A stretch of DNA of 64,000 nucleotides from Pseudomonas sp. FP453 (lineage in GTDB: Bacteria > Pseudomonadota > Gammaproteobacteria > Pseudomonadales > Pseudomonadaceae), in assembly GCF_030687495.1 (NCBI RefSeq), contig NZ_CP117435.1:4964501-5028500 (forward strand), written 5' to 3'. The position numbers were made by a program, and so were the translations under genes. The notes under the pieces are model-generated. The model made no database searches and was not told where the DNA came from. It worked only from the letters and a program-made list of their open reading frames with translations. Of the stretch, positions 44,750 through 54,199 are shown piece after piece (the first letter of the stretch is position 1; each line of letters starts with the position of its first letter).

Positions 44750-47700
44750 CTATTCTTGCGGATGCAAATGGGTGCCCAACTCCACCCTGAATGCTGCCAG
44801 CGCCTCATCCAGCATGCGCCATAGCGCGTCAACCTCGTCAATGCGCTGCTCACGCAGGCAGCCCTCAAGCCCCACACACGCCTTGGCCAGCGGCAGCGCA
44901 TCCACCAGGCAGCAAATGCCCTTGAGGCGATGCAGTGAAGCCATTACTCCTGGAAAGTCCTGACCCGCCAACGCCGTCTTGATCCCATCGTGTTCATGTT
45001 CCAGGCTCTTCGCCAACTCTTCCAGCATGCGCTGCAGGACCGGCCCATCGGCCTGGGTCATCGCCTGCAAGGTGTGGATATTGAAGGTGCGCGCCGGGCC
45101 CACACGGGCGAGGACCCTGGCCCATTGCTCAAGGGTCACCGGCTTGACCAGCAACTCATCCATCCCCGCCGCCAGGCAACGTTGGCGCTCATCCTCCATG
45201 GCATTGGCGGTGCATCCCACCAGCGCAGTGCGCGGTCGCTGCTCTTGCGTTTCAATCCCGCGCACGGCTTTGCTCAAGGCATAGCCGGACATGCCCGGCA
45301 TGTTGCAATCCGTCACCAGCACGTCAAAGGCGTCATCGCGCCAGCACTGCAAGGCCGACTCGGCCGAGTCGAAGGCCACCACCCGGTGGCCGAGGAATTG
45401 CAGTTGCTGAGCCAGCACCAGGCGGTTGGCCGGCAGGTCATCGACGATCAGCACCGACAAACGGCGACCGGCAGCCTGCAGGACCGCTGCAGGCTCAGTT
45501 GGCCTGTCGTCGCCTCTGACCCGCTGCAAATACAGGTCAATGCAAATCGTCGTGCCCTCGCCCGCCGCGCTGCTCAGGGAGATCGTGCCGCCCATCAACT
45601 CCACCAGCTGCTGGCAAATGCTCAAGCCCAACCCCGTCCCGCCATGTTGCGCCGCTGTCAGCGGGCTGATCTGGACAAACGGCTTGAACACCCGCGCCTG
45701 CTGTTCAATGCCAATCCCTGGCCCACTGTCTTCGACACACAGGTGCAGGTATTCAGCCCCGGAGTCATCGCACTGGGCAACCACGCTGAGGCGGACCTCA
45801 CCACGCTCGGTGAACTTCAGCGCGTTGCCCACCAGGTTATGCATGACCTGCCGCAACCGCAGCGGGTCGAACCAATAACTCCCTTGCGCCGCCGGGTCGA
45901 ATGCCAGGGTAAAGCCCAGGCCTTTTTTACCCGCCATCGCCTCAAACAGCCGCTGGATGCCTTCGAAAAAACCCTTCAGGTCAGTGGTCTGCGGCACCAG
46001 TTGCAAATGGCCTGCTTCGATCTTGGCCAGGTCCAGGCTATCGCCCATCAACTCAATCAGCTCACGTGCCGAACGATGGGCCACCTGTAGCGCTTCGGAG
46101 ACACGCTTGCCCTCGGCCAAGGCGCGTTCCTGCTCCAACTCAAGCAAGCCGATGATGGCGGTCATGGGAGTGCGAATTTCGTGACTGAGTGTGGAGAGAA
46201 ACGCACTTTTTGCGTAGTTCGCGTCATCAGCGGCCTGGCGTGCGTCCATCAGCTGATGCTCCAGGACCTTGCGCTCACTGATATCGATCCACCCGCCAAG
46301 CAGCCCTTGCAGCTGGCCGCGCGCATCGAAAAACGGCACCGTCCATTGGTAAACGTGGAAAGTCCCGCCGTTGAACTCCAGTTGCCGATCAACAAACAAC
46401 GATTGCTGCGTCGCCAACTGCTCCATGTGCCCGGCATGCAGGCGCGCGGCCGTGGCCTCCGGCATCAGGCCGCTTTCCATCAGGGTCAGGCCCTGGATCA
46501 GCTCCCGCCGGGTGGCCAGTTGCTGCTCATAGCGGGTGTTACAGGTCACCAACCGGCCCGCCAGGTCCCTTACAAAGACCGGATTGGGCATGCCATCCAG
46601 CAGGGCACGCTTGAAGGCCAACTGATCGCTCAGTCGTTGCTCGGCCACCAGGCGCTGCTGGATCTGCCGCTTGAGCCGGCTATTCCAGACCAGCGATACC
46701 AACACACACAACAGCGCCATCGCGACCGTCCAATAGGCCCATGGCGGCACACGCTGCCAAGCCGACGTCGGGATCGGCACCGTGCCCAGCCAGCGCAAAC
46801 GCAGCGCGCTCAACTCGGCCACCGGCATCGCTTCCAGCGCCTTGTTCACAATGCTCAACAGCTCGGGCTGGTCCTTGCGCACCACCAGGCTGTTGGACGA
46901 CCACTTGCCCTCCACGCTGCGCCCGATGCGCAAGCCGTCGGACGGGTAGCTCTGCACCTCCACTTCATTCTGGATCGTCGCCGCTGCATGCCCCTGGATC
47001 ACCTGGTCACGGGCCTGGGTATAGTTACCGACCGAGAGAATCTCGATGCCTGGGTGTTCACGGCGAATGAAGTTTTCCAGCACATGCCGGGCCGGCAACG
47101 CCAAGACCTGGCCGGAGAGCTCACTCAAGCTGGCCAGTAGCGGCGTGTCGCTGCGCTGGACAAACACCCAGCCGGCACCACCAAAACCATGGCTGAAATC
47201 CAGGAATCGCCTGCGCTCCTGGTTCTCCGCCAGCGTGGTGTTCATATCCGCCCTGCCCGCTGCCAGTAACTCCAGGGTCTGCGCGGTGGAAGACACCTCC
47301 TCCATCACGAACTGCAAGCCCGTCATGCGTGAAATCCGGTTGAGCAGGTCGACGTTCAAGCCGACCCATTGGCCGTCCTTGTCCTTGAAGATGTACGGCG
47401 ACTGTTGCTGGGACACCACCACCACATGGGGATGATGCAACAACCAGGCTTGCTCCTGGGCCGACAGCTCGATGCGGTCTGCGGCGATGCCCACCCCCAG
47501 GCCGGTGGTCCAGCGCGCGAGGATTTCCCGTTGTATGGACTCGTCGATACTTGCCAGGGCCCGGTCCATCATGCCCCCCAACAGCGGGTCGGCCGTACGC
47601 GAAGCAAAGGCAAAGCCAATCGGCGCCAGCCGGCTCTCCACGTTGATCTGCAAACCCAGGTAAGGACGCAATGACTTGTAGGCACGCACAATCACTTCAT

Positions 47701-48331
47701 TGCCGATAAAGGCATCGGCATCCCCCTGGTTCAACGCTTCCAGGCCGCTGTAGAGGTTCGGAGCCAGCATGATGTGGCTGGCGGGGTAAGCCCGATGCAC
47801 GTTGCCGACATTGGCATAGCCCTCCAGCAAGACCACCTTCTTGCCCTCAAGATCGTCGTTCTGCGTGGTGTCGTCGCGGCGCACGACCACCACCGAACGG
47901 TCCGGCATGTAGTCGCGGGTAAACCGCAACCCAGGCACATCCCGCTCATAACCGTTGGCGCTGGTCAGGATATCGATGGCGCCACTGCGCAAGGCTTCCA
48001 CCGCCTGCGCCCGCTCAGCGAAGCCCATCACCTGCATGGGCACATCGAGGCGCGCGCCGACCAGGCTCAGGTAGTCGGCGCTGATGCCCTGGTAGCGATT
48101 ATGGTCACGGGTGATATCAATCGGCTGGTAGTCAGCAATGGAAATGCCGACCTTCAGTGTCCGATGGCTCGCCAGCCATTGCTGCTCGCCTGCCGTCAGC
48201 GGCAAGGGGGCGAGCGGGGTAAACGCCGGCACCAGTTTGAACGGCAGGCTGTCGGCGGCCAGGCTTGCCGGCGATTGACCCACCAAGAGCAAACACAGCA
48301 GCCACACACACCTCTGGCTCAATAAACGCAC
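44750..48331 (-). CDS. BvgS/RocS-like hybrid sensor kinase
   Basis: An 1193-residue unorthodox sensor. Signal peptide (about 1-25); two periplasmic Venus-flytrap (SBP_bac_3) domains at about 45-275 and 285-510; one membrane segment at about 535-555; a PAS domain at about 585-695; a histidine kinase core with His717 in LSHEIRTPM; a receiver with Asp1008 in VTDCNMPGM; and an HPt domain with His1134 in LHRLKG. It starts at GTG 48331 with GAGAGGAAA upstream. The phosphorelay would feed the RocA-like regulator at 42810 and probably the REC-EAL protein. The ligand of the two flytrap domains is unknown. Confidence 0.92.
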   Translation of the reverse strand: MRLLSQRCVWLLCLLLVGQSPASLAADSLPFKLVPAFTPLAPLPLTAGEQQWLASHRTLKVGISIADYQPIDITRDHNRYQGISADYLSLVGARLDVPMQVMGFAERAQAVEALRSGAIDILTSANGYERDVPGLRFTRDYMPDRSVVVVRRDDTTQNDDLEGKKVVLLEGYANVGNVHRAYPASHIMLAPNLYSGLEALNQGDADAFIGNEVIVRAYKSLRPYLGLQINVESRLAPIGFAFASRTADPLLGGMMDRALASIDESIQREILARWTTGLGVGIAADRIELSAQEQAWLLHHPHVVVVSQQQSPYIFKDKDGQWVGLNVDLLNRISRMTGLQFVMEEVSSTAQTLELLAAGRADMNTTLAENQERRRFLDFSHGFGGAGWVFVQRSDTPLLASLSELSGQVLALPARHVLENFIRREHPGIEILSVGNYTQARDQVIQGHAAATIQNEVEVQSYPSDGLRIGRSVEGKWSSNSLVVRKDQPELLSIVNKALEAMPVAELSALRLRWLGTVPIPTSAWQRVPPWAYWTVAMALLCVLVSLVWNSRLKRQIQQRLVAEQRLSDQLAFKRALLDGMPNPVFVRDLAGRLVTCNTRYEQQLATRRELIQGLTLMESGLMPEATAARLHAGHMEQLATQQSLFVDRQLEFNGGTFHVYQWTVPFFDARGQLQGLLGGWIDISERKVLEHQLMDARQAADDANYAKSAFLSTLSHEIRTPMTAIIGLLELEQERALAEGKRVSEALQVAHRSARELIELMGDSLDLAKIEAGHLQLVPQTTDLKGFFEGIQRLFEAMAGKKGLGFTLAFDPAAQGSYWFDPLRLRQVMHNLVGNALKFTERGEVRLSVVAQCDDSGAEYLHLCVEDSGPGIGIEQQARVFKPFVQISPLTAAQHGGTGLGLSICQQLVELMGGTISLSSAAGEGTTICIDLYLQRVRGDDRPTEPAAVLQAAGRRLSVLIVDDLPANRLVLAQQLQFLGHRVVAFDSAESALQCWRDDAFDVLVTDCNMPGMSGYALSKAVRGIETQEQRPRTALVGCTANAMEDERQRCLAAGMDELLVKPVTLEQWARVLARVGPARTFNIHTLQAMTQADGPVLQRMLEELAKSLEHEHDGIKTALAGQDFPGVMASLHRLKGICCLVDALPLAKACVGLEGCLREQRIDEVDALWRMLDEALAAFRVELGTHLHPQE

Positions 48332-48389
48332 CGGGTTGGTTTCCTCTCTTTTTTAGTCGATTGCCCACTGGAGTATGGCGTGCCCCAAT

Positions 48390-48417
48390 GAAAAAGCCCG
48401 TCACGAAGACGGGCTTG
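48390..48417 (-). terminator. Terminator of thrC
   Basis: On the minus strand AAGCCCGTC-TTCGT-GACGGGCTT is followed by a T run. It lies about 25 nt after the thrC stop and before the sensor-kinase gene, so the two are separate transcription units. Confidence 0.88.
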
Positions 48418-48440
48418 AGCAACCTCGCAACGCCGTTGGA

Positions 48441-49850
48441 TCAGAGCGGCTTGCCACGATTGCCGTGCTGGCTGACAAACGCCTGTACGGCTTTCAGGTC
48501 ATTGGCCAACACGGTGCAACGCTCTTCACGCTCGAACAGGTCTGCCAAGTGCGCCGGCAACTCCAGCGCCTTGCCAACACCTGCCTTCTCCACCGCTTCC
48601 GGGAATTTCACCGGGTGCGCGGTGCCGAGGATCACCATCGGGATGTCCAGGCTGCGCCGGCATTCGCGGGCGGCCTTCACACCGATGGCGGTGTGTGGGT
48701 CCAGCAGCTCGCCGGTCTGGGCGTAGACGTCGGCGATGGTTTCGCAGGTCTCTGCGTCATCGACAGCCAGGGAGTCGAACAGCTTGCGGGTTTCGGTCCA
48801 GCGCTCTTCTTCAACGCTGAAACCGCCACCGCTCTTGAAGGTGTCCATCAAGCCGGCAATGGCCGCGCCGTTGCGGCCGTGCATGTCGAACAGCAGGCGT
48901 TCGAAGTTCGACGAGACCATGATGTCCATCGACGGCGACAGCGTGGCGTGCAGGGTTTCCTTGACGTACCGGTTGCCGCTCATGAAGCGGTGCAGGATAT
49001 CGTTGCGGTTCGTGGCGACGATCAACTGGTTGATCGGCAAGCCCATGTTGCGCGCCAGGTAACCGGCGAAGATGTCGCCGAAGTTGCCGGTCGGCACCGA
49101 GAACGACACCGAACGCGCCGGCCCGCCCAACTGCAGCGAGGCATGGAAGTAGTAGACGATCTGGGCCATGATCCGCGCCCAGTTGATCGAGTTCACCGCC
49201 ACCAGGCGCGTGCCTTTGAGGAAGCTCTGGTCTGCGAAGCTATTCTTGACCATTTCCTGGCAGTCATCGAAGTTGCCTTCGATGGCGATGTTATGGATGT
49301 TCTCGCCAAAGATGGTGGTCATCTGCCGACGCTGCACTTCCGACACGCGCTGGTGCGGGTGCAGGATGAAGATGTCGACGTTTTCGCAGTGCTTGCAGCC
49401 CTCGATGGCGGCCGAACCGGTATCACCGGAAGTCGCGCCGATGATCACCACGCGCTCGCCGCGCTTTTGCAGCACATAGTCCAGCAGGCGACCCAGCAGT
49501 TGCAGGGCGAAGTCCTTGAACGCCAGGGTCGGGCCGTGGAACAGTTCCAGGACCCACTCGTTGCCGTTCAGCTGGCGCAATGGCGCGATGGCGCTGTGGG
49601 AAAACACGCCGTAGGTCTCTTCGAGGATCTTCTTGAAATCCGCATCCGGGATGCTGCCGGTGACGAACGGGCGCATCACCCGGAACGCCAGCTCGTGGTA
49701 CGGCAGGCCGGCCCAGGAAGCGATCTCTTCCTGGGTGAAGCGTGGCAGGTTTTCCGGCACGTACAGGCCGCCGTCAGTGGCAAGGCCTGCCAGCAGGACG
49801 TCTTCGAAATTCAGGGCCGGTGCCTGGCCGCGGGTGCTGATGTAGCGCAT
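48441..49850 (-). CDS. thrC: Threonine synthase
   Basis: A PLP enzyme that converts O-phosphohomoserine to threonine. The 469-residue protein begins RYISTRGQAPALNFEDVLLAGLA-type sequence, has the cofactor-binding Lys112 in GPTLAFKDFALQ, and the phosphate-binding GATSGDTGSAA. It is downstream of hom in the hom-thrC order of pseudomonads. ATG 49850 has AAAGG about 9 nt upstream. Confidence 0.97.
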   Translation of the reverse strand: MRYISTRGQAPALNFEDVLLAGLATDGGLYVPENLPRFTQEEIASWAGLPYHELAFRVMRPFVTGSIPDADFKKILEETYGVFSHSAIAPLRQLNGNEWVLELFHGPTLAFKDFALQLLGRLLDYVLQKRGERVVIIGATSGDTGSAAIEGCKHCENVDIFILHPHQRVSEVQRRQMTTIFGENIHNIAIEGNFDDCQEMVKNSFADQSFLKGTRLVAVNSINWARIMAQIVYYFHASLQLGGPARSVSFSVPTGNFGDIFAGYLARNMGLPINQLIVATNRNDILHRFMSGNRYVKETLHATLSPSMDIMVSSNFERLLFDMHGRNGAAIAGLMDTFKSGGGFSVEEERWTETRKLFDSLAVDDAETCETIADVYAQTGELLDPHTAIGVKAARECRRSLDIPMVILGTAHPVKFPEAVEKAGVGKALELPAHLADLFEREERCTVLANDLKAVQAFVSQHGNRGKPL

Positions 49851-49884
49851 GAAAGCAAACCTTTGGTTTGGGCTTCAAGCTTCA

Positions 49885-49936
49885 AGCTACAAGCTGCAAG
49901 TTAAAGCGAATCGGCTTCCACTTGCAGCTTGTAGCT
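49885..49936. repeat. Inverted repeat between hom and thrC
   Basis: AGCTACAAGCTGCAAG (49885-49900) and its exact complement CTTGCAGCTTGTAGCT (49921-49936) flank a 20-nt loop. Further imperfect copies of the same AAGCT words adjoin on both sides (from about 49872 and up to 49950). It belongs to the AGCTTCAAGC-type intergenic repeats seen in Pseudomonas, and a stem-loop in hom-thrC mRNA is expected. Confidence 0.8.
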
Positions 49937-49953
49937 AATAGCTTGCAGCTAAA

Positions 49954-51258
49954 TTAATTCAAATGTTCGACGCGAATACGGACGACCGGCCCAACCACGC
50001 CCTGAAGAGCTTCCAGTGCTTGGATGGCATCGTTCATGTGCTGTTCGAGCACGCGGTGGGTCAGCAGGATCATCGGCACCTGGCCGTTTTGCTCCTCGAC
50101 TTCCTTCTGCATGATCGACTCTATGTTGATACCGCGCTCCGACAGGATGCTGGCGACCTGGGCCAACACGCCCGGGTGATCCTGGGCCTGGATGCGCAGG
50201 TAGTAGGCGCTTTCGCAGGCTTCGATCGGCAGGATCGGGTGGGCCGACAGCGAGTCCGGCTGGAAGGCCAGGTGCGGCACGCGGTTTTCCGGGTCGCTGG
50301 TCATGGCGCGAACCACGTCCACTAGGTCGGCGATCACCGACGAAGCGGTCGGTTCCATGCCGGCGCCGGCGCCGTAGAACAGGGTCGAACCGGCAGCATC
50401 ACCATTGACCATCACGGCGTTCATCACGCCATTGACGTTGGCAATCAGGCGGTCGGCCGGGATCAGTGTCGGGTGCACACGCAGCTCGATACCGGCTGGG
50501 GTGCTGCGCGCCACGCCGAGGTGCTTGATGCGGTAGCCCAGGGCTTCGGCGTAGTTCACGTCGGCGGTGGTCAGCTTGGTGATGCCTTCGGTGTAGGCCT
50601 TGTCGAACTGCAGCGGGATACCAAAGGCGATGGACGCCAGGATGGTCAGCTTGTGCGCCGCGTCGATGCCTTCCACGTCAAAGGTCGGATCGGCTTCGGC
50701 GTAACCCAGGGCCTGGGCTTCGGCCAGCACGTCTTCGAAGGTGCGGCCCTTCTCGCGCATTTCGGTGAGGATAAAGTTGCCGGTGCCGTTGATGATGCCG
50801 GCGACCCAGTTGATACGGTTGGCGGACAGGCCTTCACGGATGGCCTTGATCACCGGGATACCACCGGCCACGGCGGCTTCGAACGCCACGATCACGCCCT
50901 TCTCGCGGGCCTTGGCGAAGATCTCGTTGCCGTGCACGGCGATCAGCGCCTTGTTGGCGGTGACCACGTGCTTGCCGTTCTCGATCGCCTTGAGCACCAG
51001 CTCGCGGGCCACGGTGTAGCCGCCGACCAGCTCGATGACGATATCGATTTCAGGGTTGGTGGCCACGGCGAAGACATCGTTGGTAATCGCAATACCGGTC
51101 GTTTCGAACTGAGGCTTTGGCGAACGCGTGGCAATTTGCGCCACTTCAATCCCGCGACCTGCACGGCGGGAAATTTCTTCAGCATTACGCTGAAGTACGT
51201 TGAAGGTGCCGCCACCGACGGTCCCTAACCCACAGATGCCTACTTTGACCGGTTTCAC
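49954..51258 (-). CDS. hom: Homoserine dehydrogenase
   Basis: Reduces aspartate semialdehyde to homoserine at the branch to threonine and methionine. The 434-residue protein has an N-terminal Rossmann motif VGICGLGTVGGGT, the catalytic region AAVAGGIPVIKAIREGL and GIINGTGNFIL, and a C-terminal ACT domain (about 350-430, starting YYLRIQAQDHPGVLAQVA). GTG 51258 is preferred to ATG 51273 because GGGAG lies 7 nt upstream, and it yields the length known for P. aeruginosa Hom. Confidence 0.96.
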   Translation of the reverse strand: MKPVKVGICGLGTVGGGTFNVLQRNAEEISRRAGRGIEVAQIATRSPKPQFETTGIAITNDVFAVATNPEIDIVIELVGGYTVARELVLKAIENGKHVVTANKALIAVHGNEIFAKAREKGVIVAFEAAVAGGIPVIKAIREGLSANRINWVAGIINGTGNFILTEMREKGRTFEDVLAEAQALGYAEADPTFDVEGIDAAHKLTILASIAFGIPLQFDKAYTEGITKLTTADVNYAEALGYRIKHLGVARSTPAGIELRVHPTLIPADRLIANVNGVMNAVMVNGDAAGSTLFYGAGAGMEPTASSVIADLVDVVRAMTSDPENRVPHLAFQPDSLSAHPILPIEACESAYYLRIQAQDHPGVLAQVASILSERGINIESIMQKEVEEQNGQVPMILLTHRVLEQHMNDAIQALEALQGVVGPVVRIRVEHLN

Positions 51259-51276
51259 TGAAGAACTCCCCATGAA

Positions 51277-51324
51277 ACGGCCGACGCTAGGTCGGCCGTG
51301 GAAAACAGCCGCACGACTGCGGCT
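51277..51324 (-). other. Two hairpins between dsbC and hom
   Basis: ACGGCCGAC / GTCGGCCGT (51277-51299) and AGCCGCA / TGCGGCT (51307-51324). On the minus strand the second is followed by TGTTTTC, so it may end dsbC transcription, while the first lies about 20 nt before the hom start and could affect its leader. A terminator or attenuator role is inference. Confidence 0.55.
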
Positions 51325-51387
51325 TGCAATTAACGACCCGCCGACGTGTCAGCGAGCCTTGATCGTCGATGCTTCGACGATGCTGGT

Positions 51388-52119
51388 TTATTTGGCACCG
51401 AGCGCCAGTTTGGCAACTTGTGGTGCCGGCTGGTAGCCCGGAATCACTTGGCCGTCGGCCAAAACGATGGCCGGTGTACCGTTCACACCGATGGACTGGC
51501 CCAAGGCGAACTGCTTGGAAACCGGGTTGGCGCATTTGGCCGCCTTGATTTCCTTGCCATCGACCATCTTGTCCATGGCCGCCTTCTTGTCGGCCGAGCA
51601 CCACACGGCTTGCAACTGCTCGTCACCCGGCGAGCCCAGGCCCTGGCGCGGGAACGCGACGTAGCGGACTTCCACGCCCAGCTTGTTCAGCGCAGGCACT
51701 TCGGCGTGCAGCTTGTGGCAGTACGGGCAGGTGGTGTCGGTGAACACGGTGATGTGGGTCTTGGTCTCGCCGATGGCCGGGTAAACCACGGTCTCGGCCA
51801 CCGGAATACCATTGATCAGCTTGGACACGCCCAGGCGCTCGGCTTTCTCGGTGAGGTTGACCGGCTTGCCGTCCTTCAACTGGAACAGATAGCCCTGGAC
51901 AATGTACTGGCCGTCGGCACTGGCGTACAGCACGCGGCTGCCCTTGAGCTTGACTTCATACAGGCCGGCCATGGGGCTGGCGCTGATGCTTTCGATCGGC
52001 GTGTCGAGTTGCAGGTTGGCCAGGCTCTTGCGGATGGTCTGCTCGGCAGCGTCATCGGCGACAACAAAGGTGGAAACCAACGCAATGGCTGCGGCGGCAA
52101 TAATCTGGGTCAAGCGCAT
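51388..52119 (-). CDS. dsbC: Thiol:disulfide interchange protein DsbC
   Basis: A periplasmic disulfide isomerase that works as a dimer. The 243-residue protein has a signal peptide ending near FVVADD, an N-terminal dimerisation domain, and a thioredoxin-fold domain with the CPYC active site in FTDTTCPYCHKL. The cis-Pro loop is NGTPAIV. ATG 52119 follows AGGAGT. It lies between xerD and hom on the same strand, a common Pseudomonas order. Confidence 0.95.
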   Translation of the reverse strand: MRLTQIIAAAAIALVSTFVVADDAAEQTIRKSLANLQLDTPIESISASPMAGLYEVKLKGSRVLYASADGQYIVQGYLFQLKDGKPVNLTEKAERLGVSKLINGIPVAETVVYPAIGETKTHITVFTDTTCPYCHKLHAEVPALNKLGVEVRYVAFPRQGLGSPGDEQLQAVWCSADKKAAMDKMVDGKEIKAAKCANPVSKQFALGQSIGVNGTPAIVLADGQVIPGYQPAPQVAKLALGAK

Positions 52120-52258
52120 GGGAACTCCTGAAGGCAGATGCAGGGACGGGCATTGACGCCGCTTGGAAACACAGGCCTGGGCCGTCCCCTTTGCTAACCG
52201 GCAAAGCCTACCACAGTTGGGCGCAAGGGCAGCCCGCAGCGGGACAAATTGGCGGTTT

Positions 52259-53155
52259 TCAGCCACGCGGGTGGTGCTTGGCGTGCATATCCTGCAAGCG
52301 TGCACGTGCCACGTGGGTGTAGATCTGGGTTGTGGATAAGTCGCTGTGACCGAGCAGCATTTGTACGACGCGCAAATCCGCCCCGTGGTTGAGCAAATGG
52401 GTGGCAAAAGCGTGACGCAATGTATGGGGCGACAGGCTCTTGCCGATACCCGCGACCTTGGCTTGATGCTTGATCCGGTGCCAGAACGTCTGGCGGGTCA
52501 TCTGCTCGCCACGCAGGCTGGGGAACAGCACATCGCTGGGGCGCCCGCCGAGCAACTCACTGCGCCCGTCGCGCATGTAACGCTCGACCCACACGATCGC
52601 TTCCTCGCCCATCGGCACCAGTCGCTCCTTGCTGCCCTTGCCCATCACCCGCAACACGCCCTGGCGCAGGTTGATCTGTTCCAGGGTCAAGCTGATCAAC
52701 TCGGTCACCCGCAGGCCGCAGGCGTACAACACCTCCAGCATGGCGCGGTCGCGCTGGCCGATGGCTTCGCTCAGGTCTGGGGCGGCGAGCAAGGCATCGA
52801 CGTCGGCTTCCGACAAAGATTTGGGCAACGGCCTGCCGAGTTGTGGCATGTCGACTTGCAGGGTCGGGTCGAGGGTAATCAGTTTTTCCCGCAGCAAGTA
52901 GCGATAGAAGCCACGCACACCAGAGAGGAATCGCGCAGTGGAACGCGGCTTGTAGTTCTGCTCAAGGCGCCAGGCCAGGTGATCGAGGATCAGCTCGCGG
53001 CCGGCGTTGGGCAGTTCGAGGTTTTTTTCCTGCAGCCAGCCATTGAACAGGGCCAAGTCGCTGCGGTAGGCCTGGCGGGTGTTGTCCGACAGGCCTTTTT
53101 CCAGCCAGAGGGCGTCGAGGAAGCGGTCGATCAAGGGGTGGTCGATGGCGGGCAT
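52259..53155 (-). CDS. xerD: Tyrosine recombinase XerD
   Basis: Resolves chromosome dimers at dif with XerC and FtsK. The 298-residue protein has an N-terminal SAM-like core-binding domain (LDALWLEKGLSDNTRQAYRSDL region) and a catalytic domain with Arg in YACGLRVTELISL, HTLRHAFATHLL, and LGHSDLSTTQIYTHV carrying the final His and the nucleophilic Tyr. The length is exact for XerD. This is the housekeeping recombinase, not an integrase. Confidence 0.96.
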   Translation of the reverse strand: MPAIDHPLIDRFLDALWLEKGLSDNTRQAYRSDLALFNGWLQEKNLELPNAGRELILDHLAWRLEQNYKPRSTARFLSGVRGFYRYLLREKLITLDPTLQVDMPQLGRPLPKSLSEADVDALLAAPDLSEAIGQRDRAMLEVLYACGLRVTELISLTLEQINLRQGVLRVMGKGSKERLVPMGEEAIVWVERYMRDGRSELLGGRPSDVLFPSLRGEQMTRQTFWHRIKHQAKVAGIGKSLSPHTLRHAFATHLLNHGADLRVVQMLLGHSDLSTTQIYTHVARARLQDMHAKHHPRG

Positions 53156-53192
53156 GGGGGCTCAGGCGGGCTTCTGTGGTGTCTGTTAGATC

Positions 53193-53290
53193 CTATCGCA
53201 GGCAAGCCAGCTCCCACCCGGGTTTTCTATCTGGCCAATGATTTGTGACCGACACTGATCAAATGTGGGAGCTGGCTTGCCTGCGATAGC
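53193..53290. repeat. REP pair, outward-core arrangement
   Basis: The first core, GCAGGCAAGCCAGCTCCCAC (from about 53199), is followed about 53 nt later by TGTGGGAGCTGGCTTGCCTG. The GTGGGAG ends face each other, the opposite order to most pairs in this window. The 53-nt spacer is unrelated to those at 61378 and 63265. Confidence 0.8.
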
Positions 53291-53307
53291 CGCGACTCGG
53301 TCCAGGA

Positions 53308-53721
53308 TCAGCCAACAAACCCAGGCAACACCGGCACCGGCCGCTTATCGGCATCAATCGCCACAAAGCTGAACACACCCTGGATCGCCCTTTCACGGCC
53401 ATCGGCACTCATGCTCTCGACAAACACTTCCACTTCAACCTTGAGGCTGGTGTTACCGACTTTGATCACCCGGCCGATCAGCTCAACGATGGAGCCAGCA
53501 GGGATCGCATGATTGAAGTCGATACGGTCGGTGGAAACCGTCACCAACGGCAACCGGCAAAACCGCGTGGCGGTGATGAACGACACTTCATCCATCCAGG
53601 CCAGCGCGGTGCCGCCGAACAGCGTGTTGTGGTGGTTGGTGGTCGGCGGAAACACTGCCTTGGTCACATGGGTCACGGACAGGTCGGTGCGGCGCTGGAT
53701 TTCTTCGAGGCGGGTGGTCAT
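53308..53721 (-). CDS. Hotdog-fold acyl-CoA thioesterase (YciA-like)
   Basis: A 137-residue single hotdog domain that would hydrolyse acyl-CoA. The motif HHNTLFGGTALAWMDEV carries the catalytic Asp/Asn region, followed by VTVSTDRIDFNHAIPAGS, typical of the YciA/BACH group. ATG 53721 is preferred; an upstream in-frame start at 53745 adds eight residues without a better ribosome-binding site. It is a single gene between xerD and rplS. Confidence 0.88.
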   Translation of the reverse strand: MTTRLEEIQRRTDLSVTHVTKAVFPPTTNHHNTLFGGTALAWMDEVSFITATRFCRLPLVTVSTDRIDFNHAIPAGSIVELIGRVIKVGNTSLKVEVEVFVESMSADGRERAIQGVFSFVAIDADKRPVPVLPGFVG

Positions 53722-53756
53722 TAACAAATACCGGCAAATAGACAAATTTCAGGCAC

Positions 53757-53784
53757 AAAAAAGCAGCCCGTAGGCTGCTTTTTT
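53757..53784. terminator. Terminator of the rpsP-rplS operon
   Basis: AAAAAAGCAGCC / GGCTGCTTTTTT with a short loop. Symmetric A/T flanks allow use on either strand; it lies 20 nt after the rplS stop. Confidence 0.93.
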
Positions 53785-53803
53785 CTGCATCGGGAAGCTG
53801 GAC

Positions 53804-54154
53804 TTAAGCCAGTTTTTCCTTGATGCGAGCTGCTTTACCGGACAGGTCACGCAGGTAGTACAGCTTGGCTTTACGTACGTCACCGCGACGTTTAACGGCC
53901 ATGCTGTCGATTTGCGGGCTGTAGGTCTGGAAAGTACGCTCTACGCCAACACCGTTGGAGATTTTACGAACAGTGAAAGCACTGTTCACACCACGGTTAC
54001 GCTTGGCGATTACCACGCCTTCGAACGCTTGCAGACGCGAACGGTCGCCTTCCTTCACTTTCACCTGAACGACAATGGTGTCGCCCGGGGCAAAGGTAGG
54101 GATCTCTTTGGTCATCTGCTCTGCTTCGAGTGCAAGGATGATTTTGTTAGTCAT
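53804..54154 (-). CDS. rplS: 50S ribosomal protein L19
   Basis: A 116-residue protein at the 30S-50S interface. [34 protein letters not shown] and [13 protein letters not shown] are diagnostic. It is the last gene of the rpsP-rimM-trmD-rplS operon, 45 nt after trmD. AGGAG precedes the ATG. Confidence 0.98.
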
Positions 54155-54199
54155 GCTGTGCTCCTAAGGTAAGTCAATGGACCTACCATCGATACGTTG

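Noticed and set aside
52259..53155. Tyrosine recombinase considered as a mobile-element integrase
   Set aside because: Length, motifs and the dsbC neighbour identify housekeeping XerD.
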